Origin: Nonomuraea rubra
GTDB lineage: Bacteria > Actinomycetota > Actinomycetes > Streptosporangiales > Streptosporangiaceae
Direction: 5' to 3'
DNA length: 64,000 nt
Assembly (NCBI RefSeq): GCF_014207985.1
Contig: NZ_JACHMI010000001.1
Location: 8,601,001-8,665,000, forward strand
Within the stretch, counting starts at the first letter, position 1. Every line of letters begins with the position of its first letter. Shown here one piece after another: positions 8,370 through 16,909 of this stretch. The translations under genes and the position numbers were made by a program. Under the pieces are notes generated by a model. That model was not told where the DNA came from and searched no databases. It saw only the letters and a program-made list of their open reading frames with translations.

Positions 8370-8800
8370 CGGACCGCGAGCTGGGTCAGGACCAGCTTGC
8401 TGCCATGGGTCTCCACCTGGAACACCCCGGTCAGGTCCGCCGTGAACCGGACGGTCGCGGGCACCCCGGGCCGCAGCTCGGCCGCGAGGTCGTAGCCGTG
8501 CACGTGCACCTCGTCGGCCACGTCGCTGGTGACGGTGATGCTGACCTGCCGCCCCTTGGCCACCTCCAGCCACCCGGGAGGCGGGTGGACCCGGCCGCCC
8601 GCGATCGTGATCTCGGCGTCCGCCCGCCCGCTCGGCGCCCCGGTCGCCACCTCGTGGCTGTTGCCGGGATCGCGGTGCGTCCGCGACAACGGCCCGCACC
8701 CCGCGGCTCCCGCGGCGAGCGCCACCATCAGCACGACACGGCACCCGCGCGCGAAGGCGAGCCTCGCGACACGGCACCCACGCGAGTAGGCGAGCCTCAC
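8366..8800 (-). CDS. Small cupredoxin-like lipoprotein
   Basis: A 144-residue exported protein is read from GTG 8800, which overlaps the stop of the beta-helix gene (GTGA). A lipobox ending AAGC puts the lipidated Cys at residue 35. The mature part (about 55-144) is a single beta-rich domain with VHVHGYD at 98-104 and FQVETHGSKL at about 127-136, a pattern like the plastocyanin/cupredoxin fold. The Cys and Met ligands of a blue-copper site are absent and only His residues remain, so metal binding is possible but not assured. It probably sits on the outer face of the membrane beside the polytopic partner. The signal peptide carries a 33-nt duplication. Confidence 0.75.
   Translation of the reverse strand: MRLAYSRGCRVARLAFARGCRVVLMVALAAGAAGCGPLSRTHRDPGNSHEVATGAPSGRADAEITIAGGRVHPPPGWLEVAKGRQVSITVTSDVADEVHVHGYDLAAELRPGVPATVRFTADLTGVFQVETHGSKLVLTQLAVR
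8735..8800. repeat. 33-nt tandem duplication in the lipoprotein signal peptide
   Basis: The copies starting GACACGGCACCC at 8735 and 8768 are 33 bases apart and encode RLAYSRGCRVA and RLAFARGCRVV. The duplication lengthens the positively charged n-region of the signal peptide in frame. Confidence 0.8.
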
Positions 8801-10917
8801 GTGGGCACCTCGGCCTCGGCGGGCCGCTCGGCCGCCGCGCGGGCCCGCCGGGGCGCCAGCACGACGACCGCGCACAACACCCAGAACCCGGTGACCAGCC
8901 CCCGCACCCACCCCGGCCCCAGCGGGATGACCGGAATCAGGTACACGAGCCGGTCGAAGGCGTCCGCGCAGGCCAGCACACCCACCACGATCGTGAACCA
9001 GCCGAACACCGGCCGCCCCGCCCGCAGCGCCGACCCCAGGCACAACCACCACGCCCCCATGAGCAGCAACGCCGCCCCGGCCTGCGCCGAGCTGCCGAGT
9101 GCCGCGGCCACGACGTCGAGCACCAGCCCGAGCCCGCCCGCCACGGTCCCCGCCACCACCAGCCGATACCCGCGCCGGCTGATCGCCCCCGGACCGGGCG
9201 TGACCCCGCGCCGGCTGATCACCGCCGGACCGGGCGTGGCCTTGCGCCGGCTGATCGCCTGCCGCGACCGCCACCAGAACAGCCCCGCCAGCAGCCCCAG
9301 CACCACCGAGCCGCCCAGCGCGAGCTGCGCCTCCACCTTGCCCAGCCCCGACGCCCCGAACCAGTCGCACCCGGCGGGCAGCCGCGCCTCGGCGGCGCTG
9401 AAGTCCGCGCACAGATACAGCTTGACGAGCTTGACCGGCTCGGCCAGCAGCCGCCGCGTCCCGCCCGTCAGCTCGGGCGCCGCCGCCGCGCACACGGGCA
9501 GCACCGTGGGCGAGGACGCGCCCGCGTCCCCCTGCCAGCAGTTGCCGGTGCCCTGGCCGTCCCACCAGACGTCCAGCCCGTTCGGCCGCCGCTCCCCCGT
9601 CGGGCTGACGCCGAACACGTTGCCCTCGTACCGGTTGAAGTCGGACGTGTCGGCCTGCTTGGCGAGGTCGTTCTCGCCCCTGATGAACGCGGGCACGCCG
9701 AAGAGCTGGAAGCCCGCCCGCTTGTGTCCCCAGACCTGGTTGTTCTTGAAGACGTTGTAGTTGCCGCCCGCCACGATCACGCCGGTGCCCGGTGGCACCC
9801 CCACCTGCGAGCACACCACGCCCCGCTCGTAGCCGCGTTCGGCGGGCGGCTTGGCGCAGGTGCCGTCGCGGGTGTGGTGGTAGTAGTCGCGGTTGTTGTC
9901 GTAGATCTTGTTGTTCTCGAACTTCGCGTGGTTCTGCGGCAGGCCGGGGTGGGAGGGCCAGAGGCTGTCCATCGTGGCGCCGACCATGTTGTCGTAGAAC
10001 TCGTTGTCGTGCACCCAGAGGGAGTCGCCCGCGGTGCCCGAGTAGCCGAGCGCGTTGTCGTGGCTCTTGCAGCGGCGGATCTCGATGGCGTAGCGGGGGA
10101 CGTCGTGGCCGCGGCCCTCGTTCAGGTTGGAGGCGCTGCCCGGGTAGAGGCCGCCGTCGCCGTTGCCGTACGACTCGCAGTCGGTGTAGAGGCCGTGGTC
10201 GCTGGCGAAGGTGAGGAAGCCGTACTCGTCGTTCCAGCGGGTCAGGACGCGGTCGATGACGAAGCCGTCGGTCTCCAGCACGTACAGGGAGTTGAACGTG
10301 GTGCGCTGCGCGGTGAGGTTCCTGAAGTAGACGCCGTCGGCCCGGTCCGCGCGGACGGCGTTCAGCTTGCGGTACTCGGCGTCGATGACGACGTCCAGCG
10401 GGCCGGCGCCGGTGCCCTCGATCTGGAGGTCCTGCTTGCCGAGGATGGCGACGAGGTTCTGGTTGTGCGGGCACTGGACCTGCTGCTCGTAGCTGAGGAT
10501 CTGGTAGCCCCAGTCCGACCAGCGGGCGGGCAGGCGGGCGCAGGCGCCGGTGGGGGCGGGGCGGCTGGGCTCCTCGCGGTAGAGGCCGGGCAGGATGGCG
10601 ATGGTCATTCCGGGGCGGTTCACCCGGTCCACGGCCTCCTGGAGATGCCGCACCCCGTTTTCCTGACATTTCGCGAATAAGTCGACGTTGCGGGTTTTAA
10701 GGTCGGCCGGAAAATTCGCGATTCGGCGTTCGAAATCGGCTTTGTCGGTTTTGCAGACGAGCAGATCGGGTTCGCCCTGCCGCAGGACCGGCACAGAGCC
10801 CGTACCGTCGGGGAACGAGACCGGGCGTTCCTCGTGGGCCAGGGCCGCGCCGCCGCCGGCCACCAGCAGGCCCGACGCGAGTGCGACGATGGACGCGAGC
10901 TTTCGCAGGAGGCCCAT
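8797..10917 (-). CDS. Exported right-handed parallel beta-helix protein with C-terminal membrane anchor
   Basis: This 706-residue protein has an N-terminal signal peptide (RKLASIVALASGLLVAGGGAALA, cut near residue 27). The central part, about 150-420, is rich in Asn/Asp-Gly turns typical of PbH1/NosD-type beta-helix repeats (GNGDGGLYPGSASNLNEG, NALGYSGTAGDSLWVHDNEF, NNKIYDNNRDYYHH). Several transmembrane helices follow from about residue 530 to the end. NosD-like helices help load copper in nitrous oxide reductase and others bind polysaccharide; which applies is unknown. It is the first gene of a three-gene operon with coupled starts. Residues about 555-585 carry an in-frame ISRR-x-TPGP triplication. 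Confidence 0.85.
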   Translation of the reverse strand: MGLLRKLASIVALASGLLVAGGGAALAHEERPVSFPDGTGSVPVLRQGEPDLLVCKTDKADFERRIANFPADLKTRNVDLFAKCQENGVRHLQEAVDRVNRPGMTIAILPGLYREEPSRPAPTGACARLPARWSDWGYQILSYEQQVQCPHNQNLVAILGKQDLQIEGTGAGPLDVVIDAEYRKLNAVRADRADGVYFRNLTAQRTTFNSLYVLETDGFVIDRVLTRWNDEYGFLTFASDHGLYTDCESYGNGDGGLYPGSASNLNEGRGHDVPRYAIEIRRCKSHDNALGYSGTAGDSLWVHDNEFYDNMVGATMDSLWPSHPGLPQNHAKFENNKIYDNNRDYYHHTRDGTCAKPPAERGYERGVVCSQVGVPPGTGVIVAGGNYNVFKNNQVWGHKRAGFQLFGVPAFIRGENDLAKQADTSDFNRYEGNVFGVSPTGERRPNGLDVWWDGQGTGNCWQGDAGASSPTVLPVCAAAAPELTGGTRRLLAEPVKLVKLYLCADFSAAEARLPAGCDWFGASGLGKVEAQLALGGSVVLGLLAGLFWWRSRQAISRRKATPGPAVISRRGVTPGPGAISRRGYRLVVAGTVAGGLGLVLDVVAAALGSSAQAGAALLLMGAWWLCLGSALRAGRPVFGWFTIVVGVLACADAFDRLVYLIPVIPLGPGWVRGLVTGFWVLCAVVVLAPRRARAAAERPAEAEVPT
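9170..9256. repeat. 36-nt tandem repeat inside the beta-helix protein gene
   Basis: The block CGCCGGCTGATC recurs with a 36-nt period (GATC at 9181, 9217 and 9253), encoding repeated ISRR(x)xTPGP. It lies in the cytoplasmic loop after the first C-terminal membrane helix. Confidence 0.8.
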
Positions 10918-11059
10918 GGCCGCGAGACTAGAACAAGGCTCACGTTCTGCCTAGGCGGAAGATCCGGAAAAAATGGCGCCCCGCGAAGTCGGCCATCCGT
11001 GCAACTCCGTGGGGCGAACCAGAACGCTAGCCCGCCCGCCTACATTTCTTCTCAAGACC

Positions 11060-11662
11060 TCATGGAGCCATGCCGGCCAGGGCCGCGTCGACGACGCGCT
11101 CGGCCAGATCGAGCGAGAGGTCGCCGGCCGGGCCCCACTTGGTGTGCCACAACATGGTGCCGGAGATCATGGCCTGGGCCATGTCCACGTCGAGGCCGGC
11201 CCGGAGCTCGCCGGTGGCGATGCCGCGCTCGATCACCTGCCGCATCGCCGCCCTGCGCGGCTCCACGGCCCGCTGGAGGAAGCGCTCGAACAGTTGCGGG
11301 TAGCGGTCGGCCTCGCTCATCGCGATGTTCATCACGCAACGGCTGCGGGCCTGGCCGTGCTCCCTGCGCATGGCGTCGACCAGGGCGATCAGGTCGTCGC
11401 GCACCGACGTGCCGGACAGCGGCGGCAGCGGCGCCTTGAGCGTGGAGAGCGCGTCGACGACCAGGTCCTCCTTGTTGGACCAGCGGCGGTAGATCGTCGT
11501 CTTGCCGACGCCCGCCCGCGAGGCGATCGCCTCGATGGTCAGCTCGGACACGCCCATGCCCTCGCCGATCAGGTCGAGGGTCGCCTCGACGATCGCCTTC
11601 TCGGCCTTCTCGCTGCGCGGACGGCCCGCGGGGCGGGCGGTTCCGGATTCCTGGATCGACAT
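11060..11662 (-). CDS. TetR-family regulator
   Basis: This 200-residue protein is read from ATG 11662 (an upstream ATG at 11722 would add 20 residues without homology-like content). The HTH lies at about residues 15-65 (EKAIVEATLDLIGEGMGVSELT then VGKTTIYRRWSNKEDLVVDAL), and the C-terminal domain resembles TetR_C_11/16 drug-exporter regulators. It follows the DHA2 transporter gene on the same strand with a 103-bp gap, so it is likely co-transcribed and acts on the palindrome before that transporter. Confidence 0.88.
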   Translation of the reverse strand: MSIQESGTARPAGRPRSEKAEKAIVEATLDLIGEGMGVSELTIEAIASRAGVGKTTIYRRWSNKEDLVVDALSTLKAPLPPLSGTSVRDDLIALVDAMRREHGQARSRCVMNIAMSEADRYPQLFERFLQRAVEPRRAAMRQVIERGIATGELRAGLDVDMAQAMISGTMLWHTKWGPAGDLSLDLAERVVDAALAGMAP

Positions 11663-11765
11663 CGCGGCCTCACCATACCTCGCCGGCGCGCTCGCGCCGG
11701 TCTTCAGGGCGCCCGGCCGCACACGCGCCGCCGCCCGCTGCTCGCTCCATCGGCCGGCCCGCCTC

Positions 11766-13328
11766 TCATCCGCGGGAGGACGTCAGCACCGGCTCGGACT
11801 GCTCCGCGTGCTTGGCGGAGCGGGGCTTGCCGGGCATCCACCGGGCCACCACCGCGATGCCGAGCAGCCCGATCACCGCCGACACCAGCGCCGTGACGTG
11901 CATGCCGTCCACGAACGCGGTGAACGCCGGCTGCACCAGCGCCCGCCCCTGGGCGCCGAGCTCCTGCACCACGGACATGGTCGCCATGATCGACTCACCG
12001 GCCGCGTGCCGCACGCCCTCGGGCAGGGCGGACAGCGCGGGCTCCATCTGGCCGCGGTAGCTGGACGACAGCACCGAGCCGAGCACGGCCACGCCGAGCG
12101 CGCCGGACACCTGGCGGACGGTGTTGCTCATGGCCGAGCCGACACCGGCCTTCTCCCTGGGCAGCGACTCCATGATGGCCGTGGTCGCGGGCGGCATGAT
12201 GTTCGCCATCGCGGCACCTTGGACGAAGAAGATGACCTCGATGAGCAGGATCGGCGTGTTCTGGTCCATGAGCGCGTAGCTGCCGAGGGCCAGCGTGACC
12301 ACGACCATGCTGACGCTGGCCGACAGCTTGGCGCCGAACCGTTCGTTGATGCGCTGGCTGAGCGGCGCGAAGATGAGCTGCGCGGCGGCGAACGGGATCA
12401 TCAGCGCGCCCGCCTGGATCGGCGTGAACCCCAGCACGATCTGCAGGTAGAACGTGAGGAAGAACATCCCGCCCATCATCGCGAAGAAGACGATGCCCAT
12501 CATGCCGATGGCCGAGCTGAAGCGCACGTTGCCGAAGCTGCGCACATCGAACACCGGGTGGTCGATGCGCCGCTCCCACCACACGAACAGGCCCAGCACC
12601 GCCACCCCGGCCAGCGTCGGGATCAGCACCTCCGCGCTCGCCACGGTGCCCAGCTCGCCGCCGCGGATGATGCCGTAGACCAGGGCCACCAGGCCGATGA
12701 TGGACAGCACCACGCCGACCGGGTCCAGCTTGGACGGCTTCGGGTCACGCGACTCGGGCACGACGGCCGCGATGAGGATCATGCTGATGATCACGATCGG
12801 CACGTTGATCAGGAAGACCGAGCCCCACCAGAAGTGCTCGATCAGCAGGCCGCCCGTGATGGGGCCGATCGCCACCGCGAGGCCCACGCCACCGGCCCAC
12901 ACGCCGATCGCCTTGCCCCGCTCGGCCGGCGGGAACACGTTGGAGATGATCGCCAGCGTGGCCGGCATGATGGCCGCGCCGCCGATGCCCATCGCCGCCC
13001 TGGCCAGGATCAGTTGCATCGGGTCCTGTGAGTAGGCGCTGGCCAGCGAGGCCAGGCCGAACAGCAACATGCCGATGAACAACATCCGCTTGCGTCCCGT
13101 CCGGTCGCCGATCACGCCGAACGTGAACAACAGGCCGGCGAACACGAGCGTGTAGGAGTTGATCGCCCACTCCAGCTCGCTCTGGGTGGCGCCCAAGCCG
13201 ACCGTCTCGTCGGCGATGGTCTTCATCGCCACGTTCAGGATCGTGTTGTCGAGCACCACGGCCAGCAGGCTGAACACCAGCACGCCGAGGATCCCCCAGC
13301 GGCGTGGGTGCCCTGTGTTCGGGTCCAT
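11766..13328 (-). CDS. MFS drug transporter, DHA2 (EmrB/QacA) family
   Basis: A 520-residue, 14-helix major facilitator transporter from ATG 13328 with a short AAGGAT site upstream. Motif A appears as GVIGDRTGRKRMLFIG (about 72-87), motif C-like sequence as GPITGGLLIEHFWWGSVFLINVP (about 155-178). DHA2 proteins export cationic and lipophilic drugs by proton antiport. An operator-like palindrome lies just upstream and a TetR gene just downstream, which is the usual layout of an autoregulated multidrug pump. Confidence 0.92.
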   Translation of the reverse strand: MDPNTGHPRRWGILGVLVFSLLAVVLDNTILNVAMKTIADETVGLGATQSELEWAINSYTLVFAGLLFTFGVIGDRTGRKRMLFIGMLLFGLASLASAYSQDPMQLILARAAMGIGGAAIMPATLAIISNVFPPAERGKAIGVWAGGVGLAVAIGPITGGLLIEHFWWGSVFLINVPIVIISMILIAAVVPESRDPKPSKLDPVGVVLSIIGLVALVYGIIRGGELGTVASAEVLIPTLAGVAVLGLFVWWERRIDHPVFDVRSFGNVRFSSAIGMMGIVFFAMMGGMFFLTFYLQIVLGFTPIQAGALMIPFAAAQLIFAPLSQRINERFGAKLSASVSMVVVTLALGSYALMDQNTPILLIEVIFFVQGAAMANIMPPATTAIMESLPREKAGVGSAMSNTVRQVSGALGVAVLGSVLSSSYRGQMEPALSALPEGVRHAAGESIMATMSVVQELGAQGRALVQPAFTAFVDGMHVTALVSAVIGLLGIAVVARWMPGKPRSAKHAEQSEPVLTSSRG

Positions 13329-13372
13329 GGAAACATCCTTAATTTCGATACGTCTGAGTTTCGCAACGTCAC

Positions 13373-13396
13373 CGTATCGCAAGGTATTCCGATACG
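13373..13396. promoter_or_regulatory. Probable TetR operator before the DHA2 transporter
   Basis: CGTATCG, a 10-nt spacer and CGATACG form a perfect 7-bp inverted repeat 45 bp upstream of the transporter start. A further half site CGATACG lies at 13346-13352, between it and the start codon. The natural binding candidate is the TetR encoded downstream. Confidence 0.6.
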
Positions 13397-13522
13397 CAAC
13401 GGTCCCGTTTCGTAAACCTGAGGTAAACAGGCGAGGACGCGGTGGGGCCCGGGAGCAGCCCCCGCGCGCCCCCGGACCCCGTTCACCCGTCCGTCACGAC
13501 GCCTCCGTCATGACGGGCTGTG

Positions 13523-14770
13523 TCAGGACGACGCGGCGGTGGCAGGCTCGGCCTGCTCGGTGGCCCCCTTCTCCAGCAGCGTCCCCGAACCACCGCCGGG
13601 CGGGCGGCGCCGCCAGAACGGCAGGGCGACCACCACCATGGCCACCCCGACCACCCCGGCCAGCACGAACGCCCACTCCGGCCCCGCCCCGTCGATGACG
13701 GCGCCCGCGATGGGCGCCGAGGCGGCCCCGCCGATCAGCAGGGCCGTGCCGTGGAAGCCCATCGCCTCGCCCCGCGCCGCGCTGGGCACCCACCGGCTGA
13801 GCGCGTCGACCGTGGACGACAGCGCCGGCGCGCACAGCAGCCCGGCAGGCAGCAGCGCCAGCACCAGCCAGTGCCAGCCGCCCTCCACCAGCCCCACCGG
13901 GATGGTCAGCACGCCCATGCCCGCGATCAGGGCCAGCGGCGAGAAGCCCCGCGACAGCCCGCCGTACACGAACCCGCCGACCAGCGAGAACACGCACCAG
14001 ATGGCCACCGCCAGCCCCACCCACGCGGTCTGCTTCGCCTCGGTCATGGTGGCGACCAGGGAGAGCTCGGTCGCGGTGAGCACGAACGTGGCCGCCGCGG
14101 CCGTGCCGAGCAGCGCCACGAACGCCGGCGTGAGCCACTGCCGCCTGGGCACCTTCACGGCCTCCGCCTCCAGCTCGGCGACCGAGCGGACCGGCGGGTT
14201 GAGCAGGATCAGCCCCAGCCCCGCCGCCGTCAGGCCGGCCCCGATGGCCGTCAGCGTCACGCCGCTGCCGAGCGTCGTGATGCCCGCCACCGCGAGCGCG
14301 GGCCCTACCATGTACGAGATCTCGACCAGCATCGAGTCGAGCGCGAACCCGCTGCGCCGCTGCTCGACCGGCACCATGGCCGCCAGGCACTGCCTGGTCA
14401 CGCTGAACACCGGCAGCGCCAGCAGCCCCGCCACCGCCGCTGCCACGAGCAGGACGGGGAACGGCAGCGCCCAGGCGCTCGCCCAGAACGCCGCCTGCGC
14501 CACGGTGGTGACGGTGAGCACCGGACGCAGCCCGTGCCTGTCGACGAACCTGCCCGCCAGCGGCGAGCCGATGGCCATGCCGATCGTGCTGGCCATGGAG
14601 ACCAGCCCGGCCGGGCCGTACTCGAGCCCCATCACCTCGGCCACGTGCAGGGTCAGCGCCATGCCCACGGCCGTGGCGGGCACGCGGGCCAGCAGCCCCA
14701 CCAGGAGCAGCGTGGGGACGCCCGGGATTCTGAGCAGGCGCCGGTAAGGGTCGAGAGCCATGGTGTTCAT
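13523..14770 (-). CDS. MFS transporter, 12-helix type
   Basis: A 415-residue major facilitator protein, read from ATG 14770; ATG 14761 fits the GGAGG ribosome site equally well. About twelve hydrophobic segments are present, with a motif A-like loop GSPLAGRFVDRHGLRPVLTV between helices 2 and 3 and a central Arg-rich loop around residue 205. The substrate is unknown. It is divergent from panB, with an inverted repeat in the shared intergenic region. Its C-terminus is charged and low in complexity. Confidence 0.88.
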   Translation of the reverse strand: MNTMALDPYRRLLRIPGVPTLLLVGLLARVPATAVGMALTLHVAEVMGLEYGPAGLVSMASTIGMAIGSPLAGRFVDRHGLRPVLTVTTVAQAAFWASAWALPFPVLLVAAAVAGLLALPVFSVTRQCLAAMVPVEQRRSGFALDSMLVEISYMVGPALAVAGITTLGSGVTLTAIGAGLTAAGLGLILLNPPVRSVAELEAEAVKVPRRQWLTPAFVALLGTAAAATFVLTATELSLVATMTEAKQTAWVGLAVAIWCVFSLVGGFVYGGLSRGFSPLALIAGMGVLTIPVGLVEGGWHWLVLALLPAGLLCAPALSSTVDALSRWVPSAARGEAMGFHGTALLIGGAASAPIAGAVIDGAGPEWAFVLAGVVGVAMVVVALPFWRRRPPGGGSGTLLEKGATEQAEPATAASS

Positions 14771-14787
14771 TACCTCCGACGTCGATT

Positions 14788-14816
14788 GTGGCAAGAGGCA
14801 CCGACAGTTTTGCCAC
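14788..14816. promoter_or_regulatory. Inverted repeat in the MFS/panB divergent region
   Basis: GTGGCAA and TTGCCAC are separated by 15 nt, 18 bp upstream of the MFS start. The size suits a dimeric regulator, but no adjacent regulator gene suggests which. Confidence 0.4.
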
Positions 14817-14909
14817 TGGTTTTCCGCGTATGAGAGCGCGTGACATCATCGGAGTGAGTCCGGGGACGCCACTGGGGCGCCTCGAGACGTTGTCCTGGAG
14901 GGTTCGCAC

Positions 14910-15740
14910 ATGTCCTCTTCAACCACGTTGTACGGCGGCGTGTCCGGGCGCCGCGTCACCGTCCGCGACCTCACCGCCGCCAAGGAGCGCGGAGAGCGGT
15001 GGCCGATGGTCACCGCCTACGACGCGATGACGGCGCGGGTGTTCGACGCGGCGGGCATCCCGGTCCTGCTCGTGGGCGACTCGGCGGCCATGGTCGTCTA
15101 CGGCTACGACTCCACGCTGCCGGTCACGGTCGACGACCTCCTGCCGCTCACGGCCGCCGTCGTGCGCGGCTCCCAGCGCGCTCTGGTGGTCGCCGACCTG
15201 CCGTTCGGCTCGTACCAGTCCTCGCCCCAGCAGGCGCTGGAGTCGGCGGCGAGGTTCATGAAGGAGGCCGGGGCGCACGCGGTCAAGCTGGAGGGCGGGC
15301 GGCGGGTCCTGCCGCAGGTCGAGGCGCTGGTCTCGGCCGGGGTGCCGGTCATGGCGCACCTCGGGCTGACCCCGCAGTCGGTCAACGTCATGGGCGGTTA
15401 CCGCGTACAGGGGCGGGGGCAGTCGGGCGACGAGCTCATGTCGGACGCCAAGGACCTGGAGCGGGCCGGGGCGTTCTCAGTGGTGCTGGAGTGCGTGCCG
15501 GCCGATCTGGCGCAGCGGGTGACGACGTCGCTGGCGATCCCGACCATCGGCATCGGGGCGGGAGCCGCGACGGACGCCCAGGTCCTGGTGTGGCAGGACC
15601 TCATGGGGCTCACGCCGCGGCCGGCCAGGTTCGTCAAGCGGTATGCCGACCTCGCCGGCGAGATGGACCGCGCCGCCCGCGCCTTCGCCGACGACGTGGT
15701 GTCCGGGGCGTTCCCGGCGGCGGAGCACACCTACAGCTGA
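14910..15740 (+). CDS. panB: 3-methyl-2-oxobutanoate hydroxymethyltransferase (PanB)
   Basis: This 276-residue TIM-barrel enzyme transfers a hydroxymethyl group from 5,10-methylene-tetrahydrofolate to alpha-ketoisovalerate, giving ketopantoate for pantothenate and CoA synthesis in the cytoplasm. Family features are VTAYDAMTARVFDAAGIPVLLVGDS-like segment near residue 35-58 (metal-binding Asp), HLGLTPQSVN (about 151-160) and the TIGIGAG loop (about 212-218). The length matches the family. GGAGG stands eight bases before ATG 14910. No other pantothenate gene is adjacent, so it stands alone here. Confidence 0.97.
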   Translation: MSSSTTLYGGVSGRRVTVRDLTAAKERGERWPMVTAYDAMTARVFDAAGIPVLLVGDSAAMVVYGYDSTLPVTVDDLLPLTAAVVRGSQRALVVADLPFGSYQSSPQQALESAARFMKEAGAHAVKLEGGRRVLPQVEALVSAGVPVMAHLGLTPQSVNVMGGYRVQGRGQSGDELMSDAKDLERAGAFSVVLECVPADLAQRVTTSLAIPTIGIGAGAATDAQVLVWQDLMGLTPRPARFVKRYADLAGEMDRAARAFADDVVSGAFPAAEHTYS

Positions 15741-15794
15741 CCACGCGCCCGGCAGCCGTCCGAGCATGGCCCGGTGACTCGCGTGGCCGTCCGC

Positions 15795-15816
15795 GCCAGG
15801 CGGGTACCCGCCTGGC
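15795..15816. terminator. 22-bp perfect palindrome after panB
   Basis: GCCAGGCGGGT is followed directly by its reverse complement with no loop. It lies 55 bp beyond the panB stop, between convergent genes, and is likely part of a bidirectional terminator region. Direct repeats GGC(C/T)GTCCGCGC flank it. Confidence 0.5.
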
Positions 15817-15848
15817 CGGGTGGCTGTCCGCGCGGGCCTGTCAGGTGC

Positions 15849-15883
15849 CCGGTGGCCGGCCGTTCCGTCGGGGCGGCCACCGG
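15849..15883. terminator. Hairpin between convergent panB and dehydratase-like gene
   Basis: CCGGTGGCC (15849-15857) pairs with GGCCACCGG (15875-15883) across a 17-nt loop, 29 bp beyond the stop of the minus-strand dehydratase gene. Like most actinobacterial terminators it has no U-tract. Confidence 0.55.
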
Positions 15884-15911
15884 GGTTCGGCGTGGTCGTG
15901 CGGGTGGCGGG

Positions 15912-16898
15912 TCAGGCGGTGGTGAGTGTGGCGGGGTCGGTGTTCGAGCCGCACACCACCACGGCGACCCGCTCGCCCGGAGCCGGCCGGTAGACGCCCG
16001 ACAGCAACGCCGCGTAGGCGGCCGCGCCCGCGTGCTCGGCCGCCACCCGGTGCCGCTCCCAGAGCGTACGCCGCGCCGACACGATCGCCTCGTCCGTCAC
16101 CAGCACGCTCTCCACCCGGGGCCCGGACAGCACCTCGAACGCCAGCCCGCCGAGCTTGCTGGCCCCGAGCGCGTCGGCCGCCACGCCGCCGACCTCGACC
16201 TGCACAGGCTCGCCCGCCCGGAGCGCCGCGTGCAGGGTCGGGATCCGCTCGGGCTCGACACACACGATCCTCGGCCCACCCGCCCCGGAACCGGCCGAGG
16301 ACCCGGCGGCATCCGCCGGACCGGCACCGGCCGCGGCCGCGGCGGCGGCTGTGCCGAGCGTGATGCCGGCCGCGAAGCCGCCCCCGCCGACGGCCACCAG
16401 CACCGTGTCCACCCCGCCGGTCTGCTCGACGAGCTCCAGCCCCGTGGTCCCCTGCCCGGCCACCACCTCGGCCTGCTCGTACGCGTGCACCGCCAGCGCC
16501 CCGGTCTCCACGGCCCGCTTGGCGGCGGCATCGGCGGCGTCGGAGTAGAAGGCCCCGGTCTGCGTGATGTGCGCGCCCAGCGCCCGCAGCCCCGCCACCT
16601 TGACCGGGCTGGTCACCTCGGGCACGAAGATCTCCGCCCGCACGCCCAGGGCCCGCGCGGCGAACGCCACCGCCAACCCGTGGTTGCCCCCGCTGGCGGC
16701 GATCACGCCGCTCCCGGGCAGCTCACCGGCGGACAGCATGCGGTTGAACGCCCCGCGTACCTTGAAGGACCCCGTGTGCTGCAGCAGCTCCAGCTTCAGC
16801 CACAACCCGGGAGAGACCTCGATCACGGGCGTGCGGAGCACGTGCCCGGCGATCCGCCGAGCGGCCGCCGGAACGTGCTCATGGTTAACAGTCGTCAC
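15912..16898 (-). CDS. PLP-dependent threonine/serine dehydratase-like enzyme
   Basis: This 328-residue fold-type II PLP enzyme is read from GTG 16898. The Schiff-base Lys is K46 in GSFKVRGAFN; SGGNHG (69-74) binds the substrate carboxylate and GGGGFAAG (171-178) holds the PLP phosphate. These are features of threonine dehydratase/serine racemase proteins; there is no ACT domain, so it is the short, non-allosteric type. An Ala/Gly-rich insertion (about 182-212) breaks the usual spacing. It starts 11 bp after the stop of the Cys/Met enzyme gene, so the two probably form an operon in amino acid breakdown. Confidence 0.85.
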   Translation of the reverse strand: MTTVNHEHVPAAARRIAGHVLRTPVIEVSPGLWLKLELLQHTGSFKVRGAFNRMLSAGELPGSGVIAASGGNHGLAVAFAARALGVRAEIFVPEVTSPVKVAGLRALGAHITQTGAFYSDAADAAAKRAVETGALAVHAYEQAEVVAGQGTTGLELVEQTGGVDTVLVAVGGGGFAAGITLGTAAAAAAAGAGPADAAGSSAGSGAGGPRIVCVEPERIPTLHAALRAGEPVQVEVGGVAADALGASKLGGLAFEVLSGPRVESVLVTDEAIVSARRTLWERHRVAAEHAGAAAYAALLSGVYRPAPGERVAVVVCGSNTDPATLTTA

Positions 16899-16909
16899 GG
16901 TCTTCAAGG

